Shown: positions 37,027-45,691 of the stretch, piece by piece
How positions within the stretch are numbered: position 1 is the first letter of the stretch
Layout of the letters: each line of letters begins with the position of its first letter
From: Clostridium sp. BJN0013
GTDB lineage: Bacteria; Bacillota; Clostridia; Clostridiales; Clostridiaceae
Assembly: GCF_040939125.1 (NCBI RefSeq)
Contig: NZ_CP162495.1
Coordinates: 1,984,001-2,048,000, forward strand
Direction: 5' to 3'
DNA: 64,000 nucleotides
Program-made: the position numbers and the translations under genes
Notes under the pieces: generated by a model
The model's input: the letters and a program-made list of their open reading frames with translations, nothing else
What the model was told of the DNA's origin: nothing
Database searches by the model: none

Positions 37027-39219
37027 ATGAAAAATAGAGTAAAAATTGAACCATCTGATTTAGTAATCAATTTTATCGTAAATAAAAGCAAATATATCGA
37101 AATATTTTTCGCTATCTTGGTTGCAATCAGCATGTTTTTATATCCGTTTGTGAAAGTCAATTATGATCTGACCAAATATCTGCCCGATACGGTGGCATCC
37201 AAAGTCGGCTTAAATCTTATGAAGAAGGAGTTTGGTTATCCCGGTACCGCACGTATTATGATCAAAAATGTATCCTTGTATCAAGCAAAGCTGTATAAAG
37301 AAGAGATAGAGGCGGTAGATGGCGTAGATACAGTTTTCTGGGCAGATACAACAGAGGATATTAAAAAGTATACCGATGTGTATACTTCTGATACCTTTAT
37401 AAAAGCTGAAAACATCCAGGATTATTATAAAGACAATTGTGCAGTGATGGATATTTCTTTTATTGCAGGAGATTCCGATACAAGAACGTCGAAAGCACTG
37501 GACAAGATTTATGAGATTGTAGGGGATAAGGGCAGCTTTACAGGACCGGCTGTTCAAAATAAATCTTTGAGTGAGAGCTTGAACAAGGAAATGAAAAGTG
37601 CTACGGTCATTGTCGTCATCGTCGTGGCAGTGGTACTGCTTCTAACAACAACAGCATGGCTGGAGCCGTTGTTGTTTCTTCTGGTCATGGGGATCGCCAT
37701 CGTGATCAATATGGGAACAAACGTATTTCTGGGAGAGATATCATTTATGACGGCAAGTGTGGCTCCCGTCCTTCAGATGGCAGTTGCAATGGACTATTCT
37801 ATTTTTCTGATGCATGCGTTTACCAGAGAAAAAGATGAGGGCAAAGAACCCAAAGAGGCGATTAGGATTGCCATACGGCAATCCGCATCCTCCGTTATTG
37901 CCTGCGGCATGGCAACCATTATTGGTTTTTTAGCGTTGACCATCATGAAGTTCTCAATAGGCTACGACTTGGGCATTGTTCTGGCAAAGGGAATTTTTAT
38001 CAGCCTGTTGACCGTTTTGTTTTTGATGCCTTGCATGATTATACGCAGCCAAAATATGATTCAAAAAACTGCACATCGTAAACTGATAAAGCTTCCCAAA
38101 AATCTAGCCAAAAATATTTTCAAGGTCAAATATGTGGCACTGGGGCTTGCAATATTTTTGGCAGTGCCATGCTTTATTGCAAAAGATATGAACAGCTTTC
38201 TTTTCGGCAACTCGGCGGTGGGTGCGGGGGAAGGAACTCAGGTTTATAAAGATGAGCAGGAGATTGACAGGATTTTTGGAAGAAGCAATATGCTCATGGC
38301 ATTGGTACCAAATGATTCCAACATAAAAGAGAAACAATTGTCCGATGAACTGGGGAAACTCAGTTATGTGAAAAAGGTAACCTCACTGGAAAATACGCTG
38401 CCGGAAGGTATACCGGAAAGCATCATTCCCAATCAAATCACCACACAATTTCACTCGGGCAAATATGCCCGGATACTAGTTTACATAAGGACACGGGAAG
38501 AAAGTGCCTCGGCATTTCGATATTCTGATGAGATCAAAGGCGTCGTTCAAAAGTATTATCCACAGCATTCGTTTTTGATTGGAGCCACGCCTTTTACACA
38601 GGATATCAAAACCATCATCACCCGTGATTATACCTTTGTAGACAAGCTTTCTCTACTGGGAGTGGTAGTTGTGGCAATGTTGGCTTTCAGATCACTGTTG
38701 CTTCCTGTTTTACTGGTAGTACCTATCGAAATAGCCATTTTTTTCAATATGGCAATACCTTATTTTATGGGAGAAAATATGATTTTCATGGGTTACATTA
38801 TCGTCAGCTGCATCCAATTGGCTGCAACCGTGGACTATGCAATATTGATGACCAACTACTATTTAGAATATCGAATGCGTTTGGATAAAAGACAGGCTAT
38901 CCTGGAAATGATTTGGGCAGCAGTTCCACCCATTATGAATTCCGGAATAATTCTGTCCTTTGCAGGATATACACTTTACTTCACTTCCAGTATTGCGGCC
39001 ATTGGTGCTATGGGACATCTCATCGGACGTGGGGCACTGCTGAGCATTGCAATGGTAGTTGTGCTGCTGCCGGCACTGCTGTACATTTTTGATTCGCAAA
39101 TCTACAGGCATATTTCCAGAAGAAAGCAGCTGAAAGATAAAATCAAGAAAAAACTTGCACATAAGCTGCAATTGGCTGGAATGTTGTCTGAAGCAGAAGG
39201 GGAAAGCAGTGAATTCTAA
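37027..39219 (+). CDS. MMPL/RND-family exporter
   Basis: 730 residues from the ATG at 37027, which follows GGAGAGG; the frame extends 16 codons upstream without support. The layout is that of MMPL proteins: a first membrane helix near residue 30, an external domain, five helices, a cytoplasmic stretch, then the same again. Conserved patches include the DYSIF helix (MAVAMDYSIFLMHAF) in the first half and TVDYAILMTNYY in the second, with the Asp residues thought to carry protons. Members export lipids or drugs or act on fatty acids; the substrate is unknown. The gene is GC-rich for this window (30 of 60 bases at 37621-37680). It is co-transcribed with the next gene. Confidence 0.9.
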   Translation: MKNRVKIEPSDLVINFIVNKSKYIEIFFAILVAISMFLYPFVKVNYDLTKYLPDTVASKVGLNLMKKEFGYPGTARIMIKNVSLYQAKLYKEEIEAVDGVDTVFWADTTEDIKKYTDVYTSDTFIKAENIQDYYKDNCAVMDISFIAGDSDTRTSKALDKIYEIVGDKGSFTGPAVQNKSLSESLNKEMKSATVIVVIVVAVVLLLTTTAWLEPLLFLLVMGIAIVINMGTNVFLGEISFMTASVAPVLQMAVAMDYSIFLMHAFTREKDEGKEPKEAIRIAIRQSASSVIACGMATIIGFLALTIMKFSIGYDLGIVLAKGIFISLLTVLFLMPCMIIRSQNMIQKTAHRKLIKLPKNLAKNIFKVKYVALGLAIFLAVPCFIAKDMNSFLFGNSAVGAGEGTQVYKDEQEIDRIFGRSNMLMALVPNDSNIKEKQLSDELGKLSYVKKVTSLENTLPEGIPESIIPNQITTQFHSGKYARILVYIRTREESASAFRYSDEIKGVVQKYYPQHSFLIGATPFTQDIKTIITRDYTFVDKLSLLGVVVVAMLAFRSLLLPVLLVVPIEIAIFFNMAIPYFMGENMIFMGYIIVSCIQLAATVDYAILMTNYYLEYRMRLDKRQAILEMIWAAVPPIMNSGIILSFAGYTLYFTSSIAAIGAMGHLIGRGALLSIAMVVVLLPALLYIFDSQIYRHISRRKQLKDKIKKKLAHKLQLAGMLSEAEGESSEF

Positions 39220-39263
39220 AAACAACAGCGATAAATCTATTGAAAGTTTGGAGGGATTGAAGG

Positions 39264-41447
39264 ATGAAAATTAGAAAAAGAATTTTGTCAAGTATAGTAG
39301 TATTGCTGATTCTGCCCGGCACCTTATCGACTACGGTCATAGCGGCAGCGCCGGGAGTTTCGGTGGATGAATCCGCCTATGTAAATCTTAATTACTATGG
39401 CATACCCACCAATATAAATATAGTAAAAAGCTTAAGTTTAAACGGAAATAAGCAATTTACAGACTATGGTGAATATGAAAAGGTGACTAATATGTCCAAC
39501 AATGTTGTTCCGACGATGAAAGATGGGGCAATCAGCTGGAATTTGAACAACTACAATGGAAAATTTTATTACGAATGCACTCCTAAAAAGGGAACTGTGG
39601 TTTTACCCTGGAATGTGGATGTGTCCTATTCTCTTAACGGCACTCCCATAGATGCCTCCAAGCTGGCAGGTGCATCTGGTTTGGTTCAGGTAGATGTAAA
39701 GGTAACGCCAAATACCAAGGCCGATATATATTACAGAAACAATATGCTTTTGCAGATGCAGACTATAGTGGATATGTCAAAGGCATCCAATGTGGATGCT
39801 CCGGGGGCACAGGTTCAGACCATAGGCAATAAAAAAATTATTGTGTTTGCCGCGCTTCCAGGAGAGAAAGATACCTTTACACTCCGCATCGGTACGAACA
39901 GTTTTGAGACCGATGGTATTCTGCTGACCATGGTGCCGGGAACCTTAAAACAGATGCAGGATGTGAAGGACCTCAAAGAGGACATTGATACATTTAGAGA
40001 TTCCGTGAATTCTATCTACGACAGCACAAATGCCCTTTTACAAACCGCTGAAAATATGGAAAGCGGTTTGTCACAGGCTCAGTCCGGTTTATCCTCGTTG
40101 GATCGTGCCAACAGCAACATAAGTGCATCCAAGGACAGTTCTTTTGCCAAATCAGAAACAGCATTGGCGGATTTGTCAAATATCGCAGCCAATACGGCAG
40201 CAATGATTCCTCATATCGGTGAAGGAGAGAATGCTATTGAAGACTTGAACTATGATTTGAATGCCATGACAAAAACCATTGAAAGCACAAAGACCGAGCT
40301 GGAGCAATATAAGACTTCCATCAAAAATGTGCAGGATGACATCACAAAGCTGCGAAATGTTGTGAAAGATGTAAACAGCAAATCCGATGAAAGAGATGAT
40401 CTGCTCCAACGTACCAAGTCGGATATAAAAGATATGCAGACGGATTTGGACGATTTGAGCGACAGCTCTGCTGACTTGAGCAGCAAGTTGAGCACAATTA
40501 GTTCTGACATATCTACATTATCAGATGCCATGAAAAATGTAGAGTCGGAGTTTTCAGAGTTTTATGGAAAATATTCACAAATCATTGAGTCTGATGAAAC
40601 ATTGAAAACATTGTGCGATAACATACAGAGAATGCTTTCCTACGTTGACTCAACGCTCTCAGATCTTGCTGCGCCATGTGATTCTGCCAGTGAACTGCTC
40701 AGCGTAATATCCGATATATCTGAAAATGGGAAAGATTATCTGAGTACTGCCAATAAAAGTATCTCTTTGTTAGAAGATTATTTTGAGGATTTTCACAAGG
40801 CAAATAAGATTACAGACAAGATGCTGGGTGAGCAGGAAAAGATCTTGTCAACCACCAGCAGTATGCTGACAAAAAGTGAAACGCTTATTGACAATGTTTC
40901 GGCAATCAACGATACAGCCAATAAGTATGAGAGCAGTTCTATAAAAGCACTGCAGGATACGGAAACCCTTTTAGAAAGCATGGTGAAAGGACTTAATAGT
41001 TCCCAGGATTTCCTGAATGATTTTGAATCTACGCTTAAGAACAACAGCGATGATATCAGCCAGGGCAACAGCGATACACTGAAGGGCCTCATCGGTGTAT
41101 TGAAGCAGAGTCTTGAGGGAATTAAAACTACACCTACCATGCGGAAGGCAAACGATTCTATTAAGTCTACTACGGACAAGGAAATTGATAAATTTGAAAA
41201 TGAGAACAGGTTACTGTATTTAGATCCGGAAGCAGAATTAATCTCGTTTACTTCCAGCAAAAACTCTTCGCCCAGGAGCATCCAGGTGATCATGAGAACA
41301 CAGGAAATCAGCAAGGATAGTGGTAATAATAATATAGCAAATGCAGATTTGGACGAGAAAGATAAAGGTGTACTTTACAGAATCGCTCGTGTATTTATTG
41401 AGCTAAAGCAGGCTGTAGTATCAATTTTCTCTAATATCAATCAGTAA
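39264..41447 (+). CDS. Large secreted coiled-coil protein partnered with the MMPL exporter
   Basis: 727 residues. Residues 1-28 are a signal peptide (KIRKRILSSIVVLLILPGTLS...AAA). About 200 residues of beta-rich sequence follow, then roughly 350 residues of heptad-like helix rich in Ser, Asp, Lys and Leu (for example LSDSSADLSSKLSTISSDIS), predicted coiled coil. The C-terminus has an amphipathic helix but no clear membrane anchor. Long extracellular coiled coils of this sort recur next to MMPL genes and resemble the YhgE/Pip style of protein, perhaps acting as an adaptor across the wall; this is inference. It has the same elevated G+C as the exporter and an RBS of GGAGGGA. Confidence 0.75.
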   Translation: MKIRKRILSSIVVLLILPGTLSTTVIAAAPGVSVDESAYVNLNYYGIPTNINIVKSLSLNGNKQFTDYGEYEKVTNMSNNVVPTMKDGAISWNLNNYNGKFYYECTPKKGTVVLPWNVDVSYSLNGTPIDASKLAGASGLVQVDVKVTPNTKADIYYRNNMLLQMQTIVDMSKASNVDAPGAQVQTIGNKKIIVFAALPGEKDTFTLRIGTNSFETDGILLTMVPGTLKQMQDVKDLKEDIDTFRDSVNSIYDSTNALLQTAENMESGLSQAQSGLSSLDRANSNISASKDSSFAKSETALADLSNIAANTAAMIPHIGEGENAIEDLNYDLNAMTKTIESTKTELEQYKTSIKNVQDDITKLRNVVKDVNSKSDERDDLLQRTKSDIKDMQTDLDDLSDSSADLSSKLSTISSDISTLSDAMKNVESEFSEFYGKYSQIIESDETLKTLCDNIQRMLSYVDSTLSDLAAPCDSASELLSVISDISENGKDYLSTANKSISLLEDYFEDFHKANKITDKMLGEQEKILSTTSSMLTKSETLIDNVSAINDTANKYESSSIKALQDTETLLESMVKGLNSSQDFLNDFESTLKNNSDDISQGNSDTLKGLIGVLKQSLEGIKTTPTMRKANDSIKSTTDKEIDKFENENRLLYLDPEAELISFTSSKNSSPRSIQVIMRTQEISKDSGNNNIANADLDEKDKGVLYRIARVFIELKQAVVSIFSNINQ

Positions 41448-41488
41448 AGTGTCAAATCTGAAATTGAGTCAAAACAGTAAATGACATG

Positions 41489-41528
41489 AAACAACCAAAT
41501 TCTTTATACACCGGGATCTGGTTGTTTT
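41489..41528 (+). terminator. Terminator after the MMPL operon
   Basis: AAACAACCA pairs with TGGTTGTTT across a 21-base loop with a weak inner pairing, followed by TTGCATT. Marks the 3' end of the GC-rich cassette. Confidence 0.6.
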
Positions 41529-42431
41529 GCATTAGCAGCTTTTCTTAAAAAACAGTTTTATTTATTGATAAAGAGTGTGGTATCATTTACTATGATAATA
41601 AATTGAAATTATTTTCTAAATTAAATTCTAATCTACTGTAAAATTAATAATATGTCTTTTGACTTTAATGTTATCGATGTATTAAAAGATTAAATTATAT
41701 TTGGTGTGAGCAAACTAAGTCTAAATTCCATAATTTACATAAAAATTATTGAATTATTTTTTTATATCAGGGCATATTAAATAGTGTAAAGAGCATGAGA
41801 ATTGAGCCGAAGCTTATATATGTTCTTATATTTAAGAATATATATAAGCTAGCCTAAAATTGTATATAGTTTTTTAGAAATTTAGTAGATAATTTAAAAA
41901 TACTTCTTGGTAAGTTTTTGTAATGTTCACGCTAAAAATTAAAAAATGTTATGTATACAATTAAAGGTGGATCTTATATGTCGGTGAAAGGTTTTATTAT
42001 AGTTAATTATATTGATTATAATAAGATCCCAAATTGTTGTATAAGGTTCAGCGAAGATCATTCAAGGTGCTGAAATGGTTATATACAGCTAAAGGGTTGT
42101 ATATGGCTGTGTAGGTATGTTGTGTGGTTGAACGAATCATCAATATGGGTGATGAACTGTTTAATTATAGTTTTTGACTTATAGCAATATAATAGAGGAT
42201 TATAATTAGATATTAAATTATCTGTATTGGTGTAAGGTAAATTCTCATGTTCTTTATATTTTGTCTTATATATAAATGTAATTCTTCTATAACATATAGA
42301 GAAAAAAGGTAACTTAAAATTAAAGTCGTACTATAATTTATATTATTATAGTATGGCTTTTTTTGTAAAATTTTAGTTTTCAAATATAAATGGCTATGTT
42401 ATAATAAAATTCAATAGAGAGGGGATTAATT
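41529..42431. other. Intergenic stretch with a candidate structured RNA
   Basis: 900 bases without an ORF. At about 41560-41650 it repeats sequence found at 36778-36890, at the other end of the exporter cassette. Between about 42040 and 42180 the sequence becomes less AT-rich and can form several stems on the plus strand: GTTCAGC / GCTGAA, TATACA / TGTATA, TCATCA / TGATGA, and an outer GTTCA / TGAAC. A hairpin with a T run (ATTATAGTATGGCTTTTTTTG) lies near 42340-42365. The PNP promoter (TATAAT near 42400) is at the right end. Confidence 0.4.
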
Positions 42432-43250
42432 ATGGATTTAAGCATGAAAATAAGAGAAACTGTGGAATATATAGATATGAATATAAGAGTCACTCCTAAG
42501 ATAGGGATTATACTGGGCTCGGGGTTAGGAGAGCTGGCAGAGGAAATTGAGGAACCTAAAATTTATAATTATAATGAAATACCGCATTTTCCGGTTTCTA
42601 CAGTGGAGGGACACAAGAATAGATTTGTTATAGGAGATCTTGAAGATAAACGTGTAATTGCAATGCAGGGAAGGTTTCATTATTACGAAGGATATTCAAT
42701 GGAAGAGGTAACTTTTCCCATTAGAGTAATGAAGAAATTAGGAGTAGAAATACTTATAGTTACTAATGCCGCAGGAGGAGTAAATAAAAATTATAAAAGT
42801 GGAGAACTTATGCTTATAAGTGATCATATAAATTTATCCGAACGGAATCCACTTATAGGAAAAAATTTAGAGGATTTTGGAACTAGATTTCCGGATATGT
42901 CAGAGGCGTATAATAAAGGGCTTATAAAGATAGCAAAGAATGCAGCACTACAATTAAATATACAATTACAGCAGGGAGTATATGTATACATGAGTGGGCC
43001 AAGCTATGAAACACCAGCTGAAATAAATATGTTAAGTATATTAGGAGGGGATGCAGTAGGTATGTCCACAGTTCCAGAAGTAATTGCAGCAAATCACAGT
43101 GGTATGAAAGTTATGGGAATATCCTGTATAACTAATATGGCAGCAGGAATACTTAGGCAGCCTTTAAACCATGAGGAGGTTATAAAGACTTCATCTATGG
43201 TATCTAAAAATTTAAAATTACTTTTAAGAAAAATATTGAGGGAACTATAA
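42432..43250 (+). CDS. Purine nucleoside phosphorylase
   Basis: 272 residues, trimeric PNP type. Phosphorolyses purine nucleosides to base and ribose 1-phosphate for salvage. Motifs seen: IILGSGLGELA (phosphate-binding start), FPVSTVEGHKNRFVIG, MQGRFHYYEGY, VTNAAGGVN, GPSYETPAEI, VGMSTVPEVIAANHSG and the base-binding Asn in ITNMAAGI. RBS GAGAGGGG precedes the ATG. It is a single gene with a strong terminator. No purine riboswitch was found upstream. Confidence 0.95.
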   Translation: MDLSMKIRETVEYIDMNIRVTPKIGIILGSGLGELAEEIEEPKIYNYNEIPHFPVSTVEGHKNRFVIGDLEDKRVIAMQGRFHYYEGYSMEEVTFPIRVMKKLGVEILIVTNAAGGVNKNYKSGELMLISDHINLSERNPLIGKNLEDFGTRFPDMSEAYNKGLIKIAKNAALQLNIQLQQGVYVYMSGPSYETPAEINMLSILGGDAVGMSTVPEVIAANHSGMKVMGISCITNMAAGILRQPLNHEEVIKTSSMVSKNLKLLLRKILREL

Positions 43251-43252
43251 AA

Positions 43253-43293
43253 ATAAGGCACTAAATCTAAAGGTTTGGTGCCTTATTTTATAA
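43253..43293. terminator. Terminator after the phosphorylase gene
   Basis: AATAAGGCAC pairs with GTGCCTTATT and a T run follows; converging genes lie on both sides. Confidence 0.85.
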
Positions 43294-43312
43294 TTTTAAC
43301 GAAAGAATATAT

Positions 43313-43999
43313 TTAAAGTATATTATACATATCTTTTTCATGTTCATGTTTTTGCTTTACCTCTAGTATATTATGAAGCACTAATTTTATAGCTATAATA
43401 TCATCTAGATATCCAATTGGAAATACATAGTCTGGAATAATATCTACGGAAAGTATAAAATAAAGCAGTCCACTTCCAAGTAGAGCGTGAATTTCTTCTG
43501 GAATACTCTCATCACAGAATTTTTTATACATTTGCTTTAGTTCCTCTATAAATAAACCACTTCCATTTACAGCTTCTATTTTTTTATTAAAATCTTTGTA
43601 TATGATATTTTTCCCTTCTTCTGTAAGGGCATATATTTTATATTTTTCTAGTTCCTCTTCTATTTTTGATAAATCACATTTGTAATTTAGTAGATCAGGC
43701 AATTTTAAAAGTTCATGAATGTTTTTTATAAGGGAAGATGAATCCATAGAGTTTTCATCATTTAAGGATGTTATATCATATCCATCAGCTATTAATAATT
43801 TTTTTATAGGCACATTTAGACATTTAGAGAGAATTCTAAGATGATTCATATTTGCACATTGTTTGCCATTTACAATTCTTGAAATGGTGGCAGTATCTAT
43901 CCCACTTAGGGAACTTAATTTACGCATGGAAAGTGAATTTTCTTTTAGTAAAGTTCTAATCATAGATCCTAATTTAGATTTTTTCTTATCTTCATACAC
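43313..43999 (-). CDS. HTH (XRE) regulator fused to a DUF1232 (YkvA-like) domain
   Basis: 228 residues with a GTG start; AAGGAG lies ten bases upstream. Residues about 12-65 are an XRE-type helix-turn-helix (SMRKLSSLSGIDTATISRIVNGKQCANMNHLRILSKCLNV). A charged middle follows. Residues about 170-205 match DUF1232, with the typical hydrophobic-then-acidic pattern (LSVDIIPDYVFPIGYLDDIIAIKL). DUF1232 proteins are usually small and membrane-associated; a fusion to a DNA-binding domain suggests a regulator that senses the membrane, which is inference. It stands alone, divergent from the NRAMP-like transporter gene 230 bases away. Confidence 0.8.
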   Translation of the reverse strand: MYEDKKKSKLGSMIRTLLKENSLSMRKLSSLSGIDTATISRIVNGKQCANMNHLRILSKCLNVPIKKLLIADGYDITSLNDENSMDSSSLIKNIHELLKLPDLLNYKCDLSKIEEELEKYKIYALTEEGKNIIYKDFNKKIEAVNGSGLFIEELKQMYKKFCDESIPEEIHALLGSGLLYFILSVDIIPDYVFPIGYLDDIIAIKLVLHNILEVKQKHEHEKDMYNIL

Positions 44000-44228
44000 A
44001 CTTATCTCACTCCTTAATTAATTAAAAGGTTATTTAAAAAAAATAATAATTATTTATATTAAAGTATATGCATGATGGGCTATGTTAGTATAATTGACTT
44101 TAATAATTTTGTTAATGTTGAATTTATTTCAACATTAATTTGAAAAATAAGAAACAATTTCTACATATAAGTATACTATGATATTAGATTGAATTAGGGA
44201 TGTAATCTATTTTGGAGGTAACAATACA

Positions 44229-45542
44229 ATGAATGGTTTAAATGAAAATAGATTAGAAGGATTTAATATAGGTAAATCAAAATTTTATAATAGTATAGAT
44301 AAGAAAGAAAAAAAATATTTAGATCACAGTACATTATTATGGACAGTTATAGGTCCGGGACTTTTGGCTGCCATGGGAGATAATGATGCTGGGGGAGTCA
44401 TATCTTATTGTGTAACAGGTATTAAATTTGGCATAAGTTTATTCATTCCCCTATGTATTTGTCTTATTATAATACCCTATGCAGTTCAGGAAATGTCAAT
44501 GAGGGTTGGTACTATAAGTCAAAGCAGCCTTATAAAACTTATTGAAAAGCACTATGGCAAGTATTGGGTAAGGTATCATGTAGCTGCTTTGTTTGTTGAA
44601 AATATTTTAATGCTTTCTACGGAATTTATAGGTATGACTGCAGGTTTAATTGTCATTGGAATACCTATTTGGATGTGTACAGCTATTAGTTTGGTGCTGA
44701 TACTATCAATTGTTACGTTTGCAGGATACAAAAAAAAAGAAAGAATGGCACTTTTAATTGGCAGTTCCAATATAATATTTATTGTGATTGCATTTATTGT
44801 TCATCCTAATGTAGTAACTAGTCCGTATAATTTTATGCCCTTGAATTTAGTTCATGGCAGTAATGATTTATTGTGGTATATTGCAGCTATTGCAGGTAAT
44901 TCGATAGCTCCCTGGATGGTATTTTTTCAAAGCAGTGCTTATGTGGATAAAGGTGGTGCAGGGAAAAGTGATATTTTTGAAAGGCGTGTGGATATTCGTA
45001 TAGGGTGTATAGTTCAGGTGATAATTGCAATTTGTATACTTATTTCTGGAGCAGCATTATTTGGACATATACAGAATATAGAAAATGCAGGACCTGCTGA
45101 ACTGATAATTGGTTTTACAGATTATTGTGGTAGAGGCATAGGCACATTATTTGCTTTAGGTATATTTAATGCAGGCCTTCTTGCTTCCATTACAATATCA
45201 CTATCTTCTTCCTGGTGTGTGGCAGATGCATTTAATTGGCCTTGCAGCTTGAATGATAAAATAAGGGAAGCACCTAAATTCTATATTATATACATTGGAA
45301 GTGTGATTATAGCGGCAATGATTATTTTAATACCTAATCTGCCTTTAAATTATATAGCACTTATTACTCAAATAATAGGTGGAATTATAATGATTCCTAT
45401 TATTATTTTTATTATATTGATGGCAAATAAAAAGGATATTATGGGTAAATATAAAAATACTTTATTCATAAACATAAGGGCTTATATGGTTGCAGCAATA
45501 TTAATAGGAATAACTATACTTCTTTTATGGAATTTTTTATAA
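44229..45542 (+). CDS. NRAMP-family divalent metal transporter with altered metal site
   Basis: 437 residues with about 11 membrane helices. In typical NRAMP proteins helix 1 carries DPGN and helix 6 carries MPHN, and their Asp, Asn and Met bind Mn or Fe. Here helix 1 reads D53-A-G-G56 (GDNDAGG) and helix 6 reads A227-P-W-M230 (GNSIAPWM), so both the Asn and the Met are replaced, by Gly and Ala. This is the pattern described for NRAMP-related magnesium transporters (NRMT). RBS TTGGAGGT precedes the ATG. The following NhaC-type antiporter gene lies 150 bases downstream on the same strand. No Mn or Mg riboswitch was seen. Confidence 0.85.
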   Translation: MNGLNENRLEGFNIGKSKFYNSIDKKEKKYLDHSTLLWTVIGPGLLAAMGDNDAGGVISYCVTGIKFGISLFIPLCICLIIIPYAVQEMSMRVGTISQSSLIKLIEKHYGKYWVRYHVAALFVENILMLSTEFIGMTAGLIVIGIPIWMCTAISLVLILSIVTFAGYKKKERMALLIGSSNIIFIVIAFIVHPNVVTSPYNFMPLNLVHGSNDLLWYIAAIAGNSIAPWMVFFQSSAYVDKGGAGKSDIFERRVDIRIGCIVQVIIAICILISGAALFGHIQNIENAGPAELIIGFTDYCGRGIGTLFALGIFNAGLLASITISLSSSWCVADAFNWPCSLNDKIREAPKFYIIYIGSVIIAAMIILIPNLPLNYIALITQIIGGIIMIPIIIFIILMANKKDIMGKYKNTLFINIRAYMVAAILIGITILLLWNFL

Positions 45543-45691
45543 ATATATTAGTATTTTGAATTATAAAAGTAAGTACTTGTACCTTAGGAATTTTCATGAT
45601 ACCATGGTACAGTATGGAATAATCTATTTAATATAATGTATTAAGATTATTTTGATTTAGGCATGTTTTAATTCAGGAAGAAGGTTCAAGG

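Noticed and set aside
40793-41314. 173-codon minus-strand frame opposite the coiled-coil gene
   Set aside because: Leu/Ser-rich antisense shadow of the repetitive Asp/Ser codons in the real gene.
42240-42431. Purine riboswitch upstream of the phosphorylase
   Set aside because: No conserved purine aptamer core (the TATA stem, the loop pair and the specificity bases) could be found.
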